NCBI GenBank assembly: GCA_028023455.1
Contig: JAQFVV010012400.1
Coordinates: 13,399,748-13,463,747 of the forward strand
Reading direction: 5' to 3'
From: Epiperipatus broadwayi
Taxonomy: Eukaryota; Onychophora; Udeonychophora; Euonychophora; Peripatidae
DNA: 64,000 nucleotides
A program made the position numbers and the translations under genes. Of this stretch, positions 52,629 to 63,690 are shown piece by piece (position 1 is the first letter of the stretch; every line of letters begins with the position of its first letter). The notes below the pieces were generated by a model. That model had not been told where the DNA came from. It searched no databases and was given only the letters and a program-made list of their open reading frames with translations.

Positions 52629-55010
52629 GTTCTCATCTGATCCTTCGTGTCAGCCACGGGTGGCGTGATTTCTAACCAAAAACACATTAATATAAAGTTC
52701 CCGGACTAGCAATTCTCTATTAATATTGACTTTTTTTTTTTGTTTGTTTACAAAGTTTACTTTTTTTCGTTTCTGAATTATTTTTCCCAAATAATATTTT
52801 TGACAATGGGATAATAATAGTTGTTTTTTGTTAATTTTTATACGGTTTTGGTTCTACAAATAAATATTTTTGACAATGGGACAATAATAGTTGTTTGTTT
52901 AATTTTTTATTGACAAGAGGGTGTTTTTTGGTGTAGGTTCAAATAGTAATTTGGGTTATGTTTAAATAATAAGTTACGGTCTTACTTTGATCGGTTTACA
53001 TTTGATTGCCGACACTAATTATTGGGAGCGGTGTTTTTTTGTGTGTACGATTGTAGACAACAATTATTGGGAGAAGGGGTGTAACCGTTTAAAGAATAGT
53101 AGTCTACGTTACTTTTAGTGGTGGTGTCCATTTGATTGCTGACAATAATTAGTGAGAGGCGTGGGTGTTTTTGGGTGATGATTAAATACTAATTTACCTT
53201 CCTTTTATTTTACATTTGATTGCCAACAACAATTATTGGGAGAAAGGGGTTGTTTTTTTTGTGTATGTTTAAATCAAAATTGAAGTTACTGTTATCGGTT
53301 ATATTTGATTTACAACCGATTTGACTTTTTTTTTTTTCGTTTAAAAATTATGGTTTTGTTTTGCCCAAAATCTAATATTTTTGATAATGGGATAATAATA
53401 GTTGTTATTTCTTTCATTTTTATTGACAAGAGCGGGTCTTTTTTTGGTGTATGTTCAAATAGTAATTTGGGTTACGTTTAAAAAATAATCGGTTTACTTT
53501 ACTTTTAGTGCTTTACATTTGATTGCCGACAACAATTAGTGGGGGGGGGGTGTTTTTGTGTACGATTAAAGAATAATTGTACGTTACTTTTATTTTTTAC
53601 ATTTGATTGCCGACAACAATTATTGGGAGAAAGGGTTTTGCGTTTGTTTTTTTTTGTTTGTATGTATGTTGAAATCAAAATTTAAGTGACTTTAATCAGT
53701 TACCATTTGATTGAAAACCAATTTGACTTTTTTTTTTTTCGTTTATAAATTATTTGGGTTTTCCCAAATAATATTCGGTTTGACAATGGGACAATAATAG
53801 TTGTTGTTTCTTGAATTTTGATTGACAAGAGCGGGTCTTTTTCGGTGTATGTTCACATAGTAATTTGGGTTACGTTTAACTAATAATTTACGGTCTTACT
53901 TTGATTAGTTTACATTTAATTGCCGACGACAATTAGTGAGAGGGTTTTTTTTTTTCTATACGATTAAAGAATAATTGACGTTCCTTTTATTTGACCGTTT
54001 GATTGCCGACAACAACAATTATTGGGAGAAGAGGGGTTTTTGGGGCTATGTTTAAATAAAAATTTTAGTTACTTCTTTTATTTTACATTTGATTGCCGAC
54101 GACAACAATTATCAGGAGAAGAAGGGATGTACGTTTAAATAAAAACTGAAGTTATTTCTTTTATTTTTGACATGTGACGAAGGCCATTTGGAATCCCTCA
54201 AACAAGCTTGCCTTTACTAAGTGAACATTTCTGTTGGTCACAACGAGTCTTACAAATGAAAGTCGAAAGATGTTTTTGGACCTCAAATCTGCATATATTT
54301 GCCGCACAATCGAATCTTTTCTTTCAGCAGCAGGATGATTTTTTTTTTTTTCTGCTGTAGAAATATTCCAGCGCCGGCTTTCGTGTCTGGCAATTCCCAT
54401 TTTTTCAAGTTTTGTGTTGTTTGAATTAGCCATCTTCTTGATCTCGGAAAATTTCTCGCTAAAACGTGACTCAAAGCATGATCGTTTAAAAATTTTACGC
54501 TACCCCACCCTAATCGAGAATTTAGGAGGCTTATAGCTTTACGAGGAACAATCACGACACTATTTAAATTGTTAAAAGGTAACTACATCAATTCGTCTTA
54601 AAAAAAAAAGGCCCCGATGAAAATTTAAATACTTTTGACACGATCAAATTAACACACCCTTGTACTATATTGTTACATAAAATACATAACACAGCATTAT
54701 GATACAGTGCGTGACACAAACAACTATGGCATTTTCCTCTGCTTTTAGCATCGGAAAAAGCCACACCGTTAGCCGCTAAGCCGAGTTAACACTCTTTCTA
54801 GATTTTATCGTAGAAAAAAGACTTGACTCCGAGTTAACACTCTATCTTTTAGCGTAGAAAGAAGACTTAACTCCGAGTTAACAATCTTTCTAGGATTTAT
54901 TTTAGAAAGAATGCTTAAAGGCTTGGGTGCGGCCGCGGAAACGGCATATTTCTAGAAATTTAGCTAGAAATAGCGCCACCCGTGGCTGACACGAAGGATC
55001 AGATGAGAAC
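52629..55010. mobile_element. TIR DNA transposon T2 (non-autonomous, 2,382 bp)
   Basis: Perfect 37-bp terminal inverted repeats lie at 52629-52665 and 54974-55010 (outer end GTTCTCATCTGATCCTTCGT). Similarity extends inward several bases. Target duplication is unclear because both flanks are A-rich. The left two thirds (52720-54130) is a degenerate tandem array, strongly T- and G-skewed on the plus strand. TTGATTGCCGACAACAATTA-like motifs occur near 53003, 53131, 53219, 53521, 53601, 53917, 54000 and 54088, and GACAATGGGA(T/C)AATAATAG near 52802, 52872, 53383 and 53782. The right third (54130-55010) is unique, GC-richer and CpG-containing, with minus-strand open frames. Its build parallels T1 at 42490-44277, although the TIRs differ. 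Confidence 0.9.
54161..54555 (-). pseudogene. Unrecognised ORF fragment inside element T2
   Basis: Two overlapping 90-codon minus-strand frames: 54433-54161, starting MANSNNTKLEKMGIARHE and rich in basic residues, and 54555-54283. They exchange frame around a poly-T run at 54341-54352 (poly-A in the coding sense), so one may be a frameshifted continuation of the other. Leftward of 54161 the sequence dissolves into the tandem array. It could be the N-terminal remnant of the element's transposase or be incidental; no family recognised. Confidence 0.3.
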
Positions 55011-56020
55011 TAAAAAAAGAATAGTCTGTCATCTTCAAAATAATTTGGCCTAAGAGGACATTTTAATTTTTAATATTTTTTTATCATTTGTTATAAATCT
55101 TTAAAAACAAGTGTATTTTCAAAAGTTTTCTTTGTAAAGTTTATTATAGTTATTAGTGAAATATAAATATCTCTCCATATGTATGTGAGAAATAAAATTA
55201 GTTTAAACTTAAATCTGCCTTTTAAAATGTGAAATATAAATTATTTTGTAATATTTATTTTTTATTTAACTTCGATAATATTTTTTATGCTAAATATTTT
55301 CATAAAATATATATAGATTACATTTTGTCATTATAATAAAAAATGATTTAGTAATCCTTCAATTTGTTTGTTTTATCAATTTGATTTTAATAATCACACC
55401 TTTACTCATAATACTTATATTATTTAAACAAAATTTAAACCATTTTAAATTTATATATAAGAATATTCCTTATCTTTTTTTTTTTTTTTTTTTAAAAAGC
55501 ACATATTATTGTGCACTTACTGAAAACCACATATATATAATCAAAAATGTATTTTGAAGTAAAAAAAAAAAAAGCATGAAGAACTACTTTAATATTCTAA
55601 TTACAATTAGAAAACATTCTTAAATTAAAAAAAAAAAAAGATGATAATAATAATAATCATTATCATCATATCATTACAATTTTCATTTCTGTTGCAATAC
55701 AATATTATCAAAAAATAACTATACCCAATTTTTGATGATTTTACTTTTAATAATTATTTAGTAAATTATGGCATAGATTTAAAAAAAAAAATTTAAACAT
55801 TTTCTATTTTCTTATGTCTTCATAATATGTCAGTACAACTTATATATAGATAATACAGTATAACATATGAGTAATTCACATTACAATTCCCTTATTTATT
55901 GCTAATCACAGATAAGTAATTGTTCAGTTTAACATTTTGTTCTATTTATTTAAAAATATGTAGAAATAAATCTTAACCTATAGATATAGAAACAATTAAG
56001 ATAAAACAAGTAATACTTAC
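55011..56020. other. AT-rich intron next to exon 1
   Basis: Plain AT-rich intron with long T and A runs. The donor of the exon on its right is the consensus GTAAGTATT at 56020-56012 (minus). Confidence 0.6.
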
Positions 56021-56288
56021 TCTCTATCCTCATTGGCTGGAATAGGATTGGTGCATTTTTGACGGTTGTACTTGGCCACAAATGCACATTGTTTGAAGGG
56101 AGAAGACTTGTCCTCTAGGATATGTCGAATACAAAATGCATATCCATTCAGACGTCGCTGTTTGCAAAGTTTGGCACTGTAGGAACATAATGGCTTATTA
56201 TCTACAGGCGAATAGTGGATGTGTTTGCCTTCAAACATCATGTGGCCAAGCATCATGTGACGCGATCCACTGTCAACCAACACATTTG
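56021..56288 (-). CDS. INO80D: INO80 complex subunit D, first recognised coding exon
   Basis: The acceptor TATATATATTGCAG lies before 56288 and the donor GTAAGTATT after 56021. The exon ends AGAGA in phase 2 and joins exon 2 as ...EDRE|YCNSH. The conserved protein begins MFEGKHIHYSPVDNK (Met codon at 56238-56236), matching the vertebrate start. Two in-frame Met codons lie just upstream (56241, 56253, 56256 region), and the frame is open to the acceptor, so a slightly longer N-terminus is possible. Residues 18-39 form C-x6-C-x10-C-x2-H and residues 51-78 form C-x10-C-x12-C-x2-H, the C3H-C3H putative DNA-binding module shared with KANSL2. The last Cys/His pair comes from exon 2. The product is expected to be a nuclear accessory subunit of the INO80 remodeller. 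An upstream 5' exon, probably untranslated, lies outside or was not recognised. Confidence 0.95.
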
Positions 56289-57840
56289 CTGCAATATATA
56301 TAAAAATAATCATTTAATAGAATTTAAGTAGTGCATTTACTAATTAGTCTGATTTTTTTTAGAAAAAAATATGAAATTTTTGTTTATACAGAGTTGAATT
56401 ATTTTGAATTATAAAAAAATGTTACCAATTAATTAATTTTAATATAAGATTTATAAAATTATTATTGTTTGTAACATGTAATGCTTTTAAATTAAAAAAA
56501 AAAAACCCATTAATTTAAATATACAAGATTTAATCATTCATCCAGAAGTAGACTAGTATTAGCAAAAAATTTTTAAAAAAAATCACAATTCATCACTAAA
56601 GAAGTAAATTTTGTGGTTAGCTTCTTATATGTTTGAATAATCAAAGTGATGAATTGAACACAATAGTTATATTCAATTGATTCAATATTATTTTTTTCAC
56701 CTCCACTAGAACTAAAAGAGATATCTCTAGTTCATATCTCCACCATTATTAAGGTCATTAAGCTAAACAACTCAAAGCACTCTATTAATGAAGCTTTACA
56801 AAGTGTATATATTTATCACAAGAAACATAATAAATTTTAAAAAATAAAGATAAGATGAACTTCAAGCAAGAATTAAAGTTGATTGAATCTTATAATTTAT
56901 CTCACACCGAAACACTACAAGAATGATTTTTATTTTAGATGAAGAACATCTTTTAAGTTTACAAAATCATTTGATTATAGTTAATATCTCAGTAAGCCAT
57001 ATAATATTACAGCACATCTAGTAATAGAAAGCATTTACCAATTTTATTCAGTCAGTCTAAACTAAGTTTTTATTTATATTTCTCAACTGAAAATCTCAAC
57101 AATTATGCTAAACCATGTAGACAATGGTTTGATTTAAAACAATAAATCAAACACTGATATTTTAGATTTTAATTTTTACAATGCATCTACTGACAAAGCA
57201 GTAAAAAATATTTGTTAAACAATCAAATTTTATACATAATATTGTAAAGAATTTTTAAACATTTATAAAATAACAAATTACTTAAAATATTAATTTTAAC
57301 AGCTATAATATCAAAAAAAATGTGTCTGCTGAGAATGCACAATCAAATTTAGTGCCAGTTTATAGAAATAAAACTGAGCCAACACTAGAGAATAAAATAA
57401 AAGTTAATTTTGATAACAAAGATTTTTTCCCCCTCATAGCTAAAGCTAAAATTAAAAAGCAAAATAAGAGAAAATAATATTGGCAATTATTAGGTAGGTT
57501 GGGAAGAATAAAAAATTAAAAATGATTAAATAAAAAATGTTTATATTAAGGCGAAATTAACTTCACATGATTATGACTAAAGAAAAAAAAAAAACTAACA
57601 GAACATCAATATACAAATATAACTTATCATTTGCTTGAAAGCAAATTTCATATATGTAAAAGAACACTCATTTTTGTTTTCCTATAAGATCACTAATCTT
57701 TTCTTCTTCAAACAAATTTTTTTCTATACTCTTGCACAGTTCTCCAATTGTTACTTTTTTAATTATCCTTCAATTAAAATGTTGTAATTTTAAATATTTA
57801 AGTGCTGTATTTTTCAACTCTAATTTCAATAGACTATATC
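56289..57840. other. AT-rich intron upstream of exon 1
   Basis: No exon, repeat or RNA recognised. Confidence 0.5.
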
Positions 57841-58988
57841 CAGGGTCGACAATCTAGGGCACGTGTGCCATGCAGAAGAATTATCAATGGTATTCTGATT
57901 GAATTAAAATAGTAAAAAAGAATATTTTAATTAAAGTGCATGTGTTTGCGCCATCACTTACATTTTGCATATGCAATTCACATTTCACCATGATTTAGTT
58001 TAATTTACTAATTATTTTGTACAATAAACATACATTTGATCTTTGCTATTTTCAATAAAGATAAAAGCTAAGTGGGATGGAAATATATTTTTTTCCCAGG
58101 GAGGATTAATTTTGTCTGGATTTATTTTTTTTTGATGGTCAATTGACCTTTGATATTTTTTGTATGCAATTATGTGTAAATTTATATTCAGGCAGAATAT
58201 TATATTGATTAATTCATTTGAAAAACTTCTATTCATAATTATATAATAATACATTTTAAGTTTTGGCACATTTAGTTGAAAAAAAAAAAAAAAAAAAGGT
58301 TATAGTTAGTGATAGTTGGGTTAATGCATGAACGAAGTCTGCAAATTTTTGATATTGTTTGGATCTCAAAGAAGTTAAAAATCATGGTTTTTTTTCTTTT
58401 AAATGTCTATTGTGTAATTAAAACAAATTCTCATAGAGAAAAAATCCAAATGTTCATAGTTTTAAAGAAAAAAAAAAGAATATATGAAAAACTTCTAATT
58501 TCATGTTGATTTTTTATATCATAAAAATGACTTTCTTGAAAACATTTTTGAAGAATGCTAAAAAAAATACTTGTTTGATTTTGTTAAAGTTCATTAATCA
58601 GTTTTTTAAATTAAATCACTGAAAGTTAAAGGCACTTTTTCTATTCTAAATTACTATACATTAATTGGCAATTTCGTAAACAATTTTTTAAGCACCAATG
58701 GGATGAATTTTCTCCAAGCCAAAGGAATATTTAAGCATGTCTTTTGAATGCAATATAATTTAACAAAACATACTTTTCACATATAATCCTATGTATTTTA
58801 AAATATTTAATGATCAATAATATAAGATCTGGTTACAATGGGCTTTAAAAATATATATTATTTTAAAGCCCATTATAATCGGACCAATTTTTATACTATA
58901 TATAATAAGATTGGTAAAATCATGTTGGCATACAGAATAACATTGTAATAGATTTGGCACGGCACCATTAAAAGGTTGTTGACATCTG
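57841..58988. mobile_element. hAT-like element, non-autonomous or decayed
   Basis: The left end is CAGGGTCGACAATCT (57841) and the right end, read inward in complement, is CAGATGTCAACAACCTTTTA (58988). Both carry a nearby TGGCAC/GTGCCA block, a typical hAT terminus. The flanks GACTATAT (57832-57839) and GTCTATAC (58989-58996) match at six of eight positions, but the left copy needs a one-base offset. No intact transposase: the open frame at 58269-58012 (minus) is unrecognised, and the one at 58309-58509 is low-complexity. Confidence 0.55.
58829..58883. repeat. Short palindrome nested in the hAT-like element
   Basis: ATAATGGGCTTTAAAA-type arms: TACAATGGGCTTTAAA at about 58836 and TTTAAAGCCCATTATA at about 58863, around an AT-rich loop. 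Probably a tiny hairpin MITE or a template-switch product. Confidence 0.7.
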
Positions 58989-59436
58989 GTCTATACAATA
59001 AATTATATAATTCAAAATCGATAATTTTTTTTCTTTTTATAAAAATTATACACTATTTCTTTCCTCTGACTCATTAATTTAATTCATGATAAGTTGCTTA
59101 CTTTATCATTTATTTCTTTCAATTTTCTTAAACTTTAAAAACTCCCTAATTTTGTAAAATTTTCTCCTGTCTAATTCAATTTTATTAATTCTTTTACTAC
59201 TTATGTCCAATCTAATCATTTGTTTACAAATTGTTGTGTTTTTTTTCTTTCCCAGAATTAATCTGTTATCTTCATCAAATATTTCTAGCAACATTACAAA
59301 ACTAATATAATTTTTTTTTTTAACAAAATATTTGATGCAATTCCTTAAAATACCAATCACACTATAATCCTATTAAATAATTTAATATATATTAAACACA
59401 GAGTTCTTCTTTTCAAAATAGTTCATAAATATCCAA
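58989..59436. other. AT-rich stretch, no gene seen
   Basis: A minus-strand open frame (59360-59106) is Lys/Ile-rich with no recognised domain. Confidence 0.4.
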
Positions 59437-59782
59437 AATAGAAATAAAACAAACTAACTCCTTCTTTTTAAAACTTGTTTTTTATATGACTATTACATGG
59501 AAAAAAAAAAAAAAATCCGTTTCGACTATTTTATATAGTCTTTTTCAAGGCACACTAAAATAAAATAAAATATATATATATAACAAATACATATTCCAAA
59601 ATAATAATAATAAAAATAATAAGAAAATAAATAAATTACAAAATATATTCATAACCAAAAATTTACCTTTCCTATTACCAACAATCACAACTCAAAGAGA
59701 AACAATTTCCTTTTTTTTTAAAAAAAAATCTCTATATATATATCCTTTAAAACATTTAATTTAAAAACTATTATTTTCTTTT

Positions 59783-59993
59783 CTGTTTAAAAACTAGATT
59801 AAAACAGCATTTAAGTGATAAAAATTCTGCTGTTTACATTCACATGAATAAGTTTAAGCATGGGGATTTTGATATAAAGCTTTTAGAATGTATTAAGTCA
59901 TATAATGAAAGGATGATAAAAGAAAGTGTATACATTAATGAGATAAAACCAGAATTAAATAGGATGTTAATAGATAAAAAGAAAATAAAATAA
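59783..59993 (+). pseudogene. GIY-YIG endonuclease C-terminus (Penelope-like)
   Basis: The frame opens after a TAA at 59757-59759 and runs to TAA at 59991-59993. It reads KTRLKQHLSDKNSAVYIHMN and continues with CIKSYNERMIKESVYINEIK and PELNRM. These are the hallmark end blocks of Penelope-like GIY-YIG domains: 'LK-RL-QH', 'SAV--H', then 'R-IKES-HI--LKP-LNR', which includes the conserved catalytic-region Glu. The GIY and YIG strands and the whole reverse transcriptase are missing, so the piece cannot be active. No start codon is expected because it is a truncated fragment. Confidence 0.8.
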
Positions 59994-60170
59994 TAGGTTT
60001 TTAATTAAATGTTTTAAAGGATATATCTATAGATTTTTTTTTTTAAAAAAGGAAATTGTTTCTTTTTGAGTTGTGATTGTTGGTAATAGGAAAGAGGAGT
60101 GAGATAAGGTAAATTTTTGATTATGAATATATTTTGTAATTTATTTATTTTTTTATTATTATTTTATTTA

Positions 60171-60310
60171 TTTATTATTATTATTTTTTGGAATATGTGT
60201 TATTTGTTATATATATATTTTATTTTATTTTAGTGTGCCTTTTATTATTATTATTTTTTGGAATATGTGTTATTTGTTATATATATATTTTATTTTATTT
60301 TAGTGTGCCT
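60171..60310. repeat. Exact 70-bp tandem duplication
   Basis: 60171-60240 and 60241-60310 are two copies of a 70-bp unit (begins TTTATTATTATTATTTTTTG, ends TTTTAGTGTGCCT), differing at most at the first few bases. The left inverted arm has only one copy, so the duplication is younger than the arms. Confidence 0.9.
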
Positions 60311-60417
60311 TGAAAAAGACTATATAAAATAGTTAAAACGTTGGATTTTTTTTTTTTTTTCATGTAAGTCATATAAAAAACAAGTTTTAAAAAGTAGTTA
60401 GTTTGTTTTATTTCTAT

Positions 60418-61430
60418 AATCCTATTGTATATTTAACTGCATAAGTTCATCATCTTCCAACTTATAGCTTCTCATATTCCAACTGAAACGTGTTTTCCTC
60501 TCTAATTTTACTCTTAGACCAACAACTTCTGATTTTCTGCAAAATATATTTTGACACTGACAATTACTTTCACGTAATTTTGGAATTCTCCATTTTCAAC
60601 ACTTTTACTGAATTAAAATAAAAGAAAATTACAATTTCAACCCTAGTCCAAAAGGTACAAAGAAAAAGAAATATAGAAAAGTTTCCAAAGCTCAAATGCT
60701 TCTGTAACAGAATATAAAAAAAAAACAAAAGGAGAAAATTATGGTATGGACATCCAGAAATTTAGCATATCAGCATTTCTTGTAAACCATAACAATATAA
60801 AATATCACAAACTAATAATTACAAACAGCTGTTGACATTTTTTCCCCTGCAAAATTAGCCAAGCATGTTATTAGAGAAGGCATTAAACTGTACCAAAATG
60901 CATTAGAGCTACATGAACTAAAAGCTGACATTATTAATCTTTAGAAGTCTCAGAATCTTATTATGCAATGTTTTTCTCTCTCTAAATTTTATAATCTGTT
61001 CAATGTTTCTTTCCTAAAATAACTTTCTAAATTCAGCCATTATAAATCTATTCAGAATATTTCCATTTTGTTTCTCCTTTCTTACTTTTATCAGTTTTTG
61101 TTCGTAAATTATTATACTTCATATATCTAATTTCCTTTATATATATATATATATGTTTGTTTCTTTTCACATGCAACTATTTTTACTGCAGCTTCTTTAA
61201 TTTATGGTCAATATTAATAATTTAAATATTTTTATCAACAATTAAGTTTATTATGTAAAAAAAATAAAAAAAGGGTAAGTAATAAGAAGTTAAGAATGTT
61301 ACAGTATATATAAAATTAATAAATTTTAAAAAAAAATAAAGATGGAACTCATACTTGTATTATAGCACTTACACATGATTATTATTAAAAATAATAATTT
61401 GAATTTACCTTATCCTATTTTCTACTTGTA
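60418..61430. other. AT-rich stretch, no gene seen
   Basis: Non-coding, with a TA tract near 61138-61154. Confidence 0.45.
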
Positions 61431-61439
61431 GCCTTATAT

Positions 61440-62490
61440 TACTAAACATGTAATATAGGGAGCATACCAATAGCTCATATAAGCTCTTATTTAAGAAGTG
61501 CAGTAAAAGAAAATATTTAAAATTCCCTATGTAGAATATTCTTATCCCCAGACCAATTATGGCTCACCTCAGTGAGGAGCTAGAACATTCAGACACTAGA
61601 TCTAAAATATCAACTCAAAATCCAGCACTTATTTAATACACAACTATTGAGAAGAAAATCTGAAATTTTCAGACATAAAAGTGTCTTTAAATCCAGCTAT
61701 CTAACTCAAATAGCTGTATGGGACTAAACCAAATTCAGATCTACCATATATTAATAGCCTTAAAGGTAAAATTATAATAATCAATAAAACAAGTCATATA
61801 TAATATGACGTTGCGTTAGATAGCTGGATTTAGACATTTTTGTCTGAAAATTTCAGATTTTCTTCTCAATAGTTACATATTAAATAAGTGCTGGGTTTTG
61901 AGTTGAAGATCTAGTGTCTGAATGTTCTAGCTCCTCAATGTGGTGAGCCATAAACTCAAAACCAATTGGGCTGGGATAAGAATATTCTAGATAGAGATTT
62001 TAAATATTTTCTCTTACACACTTATTAAATAAGAGCTTGTTTGAGCTATTGGTACACTGCTTTATTGATTATTATAATTTTACCTTTAAGGCTTTGATGA
62101 TGCTAAGGCTATTAATATATGGTTAGATCTGAATTTGGTTTAGTTCCATATATCTATTTGAGTTAGATAGCTGGATTTAAATACATTATTAGGTCTGAAA
62201 ATTTCAGATTTTCTTCTCAATAATTATGTATTAAATAAGTGCTGGGTTTTGAGTTGATATTTTAGATTTAGTGTCTGAAGGTTCTATAGAGCTCCTCACT
62301 GAGGTGAGCCATAAGCTCAAAAACAATTAGTCTGGGGATAAGAATATTCTAGGTAGAGCTTTTAAATATTTTCTCTTACCACATTAATTAAATAAGTTTG
62401 TTTAAGCTATTAGTACACTCCCTATATTACATATTTGTAAATACAAGCTTTTAAAAGCAATACCACGTTATATATGACTTGCTTTATTGA
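61440..62490. mobile_element. Large foldback/MITE cluster with three copies of an internal unit
   Basis: A ~200-bp unit (phrases TAAATAAGTGCTGG, AGTGTCTGAATGTTCTAG, AGCTCCTCA, AAATTTCAGATTTTCTTCTC) occurs inverted at about 61555-61700 and direct at about 61820-61950 and 62165-62300. The ends show AAGTCATATATAA, ATAAGAGCTTGTTTGAGCT and CTCCCTATATTACAT, shared with the MITE at 13811-13945. Interior blocks resemble the insertion at 29240-29784. No protein coding; this is the most complete member of the family in the window. Confidence 0.75.
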
Positions 62491-62688
62491 TTATTGTTAA
62501 ACATTTATGCATGTGCATGTATAGCAGTGACGGAGCGTGATTTTTTTAGGAACGAAAGTACACTTCTTTTTTTTAATGTTTTTATTTCACTTGCCACAAC
62601 AATTTTTATGTAATAATGCCTAATATATATATATTACACACATTTAGAAAGATCTGAAACTCTCTTATCTGGAAATCAGAGAATATAT

Positions 62689-63147
62689 TATCAATACACT
62701 TTTATCCTCCAAATTCTTTTAACATTCTTAAAAGTTTTAACTAAATTAGATCTTAGCATTGTTTGAACTTTTTATATTCTACAGGAATGTGTTACTCAAG
62801 TTCATTCTTTCCATATATAAAAACAATTCAAACTGTTAGTAAAAAAAATTGATACTCAAGTTCATTCTTTCCCTGTATAAAAACAATTCAATTCAACTGT
62901 TAGTAAAAAAAAATTGAAAGTCAACAGTAATTCCGTACAAAAAATAATGAATTTGAATTGCTCATTATAATCAGATTGTAATTAGTTTAAATATAGATAA
63001 TAACATATCAATATATTTTTATCTTCCAAATCCTTTTAACATTTTAAAAACTTTTAACTGTAAATTAGATTTTAGCATTGTTTGAACTTCTTACAACCTA
63101 TGGGAATGCATTAGTCAAGTTCATTCTTTCCATATATAAAAACAATT
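62689..63147. repeat. Tandem duplication, ~315-bp period
   Basis: 62689-62832 and 63004-63147 are diverged copies (shared TTAGCATTGTTTGAACTT, CAAGTTCATTCTTTCC, TATATAAAAACAATTCAA). A shorter repeat of the last part lies at 62853-62905, so the unit has an internal sub-duplication. Confidence 0.8.
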
Positions 63148-63514
63148 CAACAATTGGTAAAAAAATTGAAAGTGAATTTTTTAAATTGAATTTTAATTAA
63201 AGCTTTTGAAAGTTTTAGTGTATTTTTCCATAGAAGCACTCATTCCGTTCAATACGTGGACACTTCGTCCCTGATGTATACATATATAGATTAATCTGGA
63301 AATAAATAAAAAAAATGGATTGGAGAAAAGAGCAGTAATCATACAGTATATATAAGATAAACTTTTTATCTTTAAAAATGCAAATTCTAAAAAGCATGTC
63401 TACAAATTTAAAATTGTAACTGACCAATATCAATGTATTCCATTTATTTAAATAAAATTTTTTTAAACATATACACATAAAAAACATAAATTCAGTATTT
63501 CCCTTTTTCTAGAA

Positions 63515-63682
63515 CAGTGGCTCTCAACTCTCCTAATGCTGTGACTCTTTGATACAGTTTCTTATGTTGTGGTAACCCACTGTTAAGAATTGAAAATGTA
63601 TTTTCCAATGATCTTAAGTGACCCCTGTAAAAGAGTTGTTTGACCCTCAAAGGGGTTGTGACCCACAGGTTGAGAACTGCTG
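63515..63682 (+). mobile_element. SPIN-like hAT MITE (168 bp)
   Basis: Begins CAGTGGCTCTCAAC and ends GGTTGAGAACTGCTG. It is flanked by a perfect 8-bp target duplication TTCTAGAA (63507-63514 and 63683-63690), the N-TCTAGA-N site preference of Charlie-type hAT elements. Both ends follow the SPIN (Space Invader) non-autonomous consensus as I recall it: CTAATGCTGTGACTCTTTGA near the left, GTGACCCCTGTAAAAGAGTT and CAAAGGGGTTGTGACCCACA at the right. Many differences from that consensus look like CpG-to-TpG/CpA changes. The internal region is mostly deleted. Non-autonomous; it would need a SPIN or related hAT transposase. Confidence 0.88.
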
Positions 63683-63690
63683 TTCTAGAA

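Larger units (their letters stand above)
59437..60417 (+). mobile_element. Penelope-like retroelement relic with inverted arms
   Basis: Left arm (about 59437-59757) and right arm (about 60000-60417) are inverted repeats enclosing the 3' end of a GIY-YIG-type coding region. The arms hold GTGCCTTGAAAAAGACTATA, then a loop, then ATAGTC-GAAAC (left arm, complement) or ATAGTT-AAAAC (right arm), followed by a long T run. Inverted or tandem terminal repeats flanking an RT plus GIY-YIG reading frame are characteristic of Penelope-like elements; here only the enzyme tail survives. The right arm also carries the 70-bp tandem duplication at 60171-60310. Confidence 0.75.

Noticed and set aside
52629-55010. 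T2 as a CRISPR-like or satellite array
   Set aside because: Repeats are degenerate with irregular spacing, and the whole block is bounded by perfect TIRs, which fits a transposon.
58012-58269. Minus-strand frame as a BED-finger hAT transposase
   Set aside because: Looked loosely BED-like near its C-terminus, but the zinc-binding residues do not line up.
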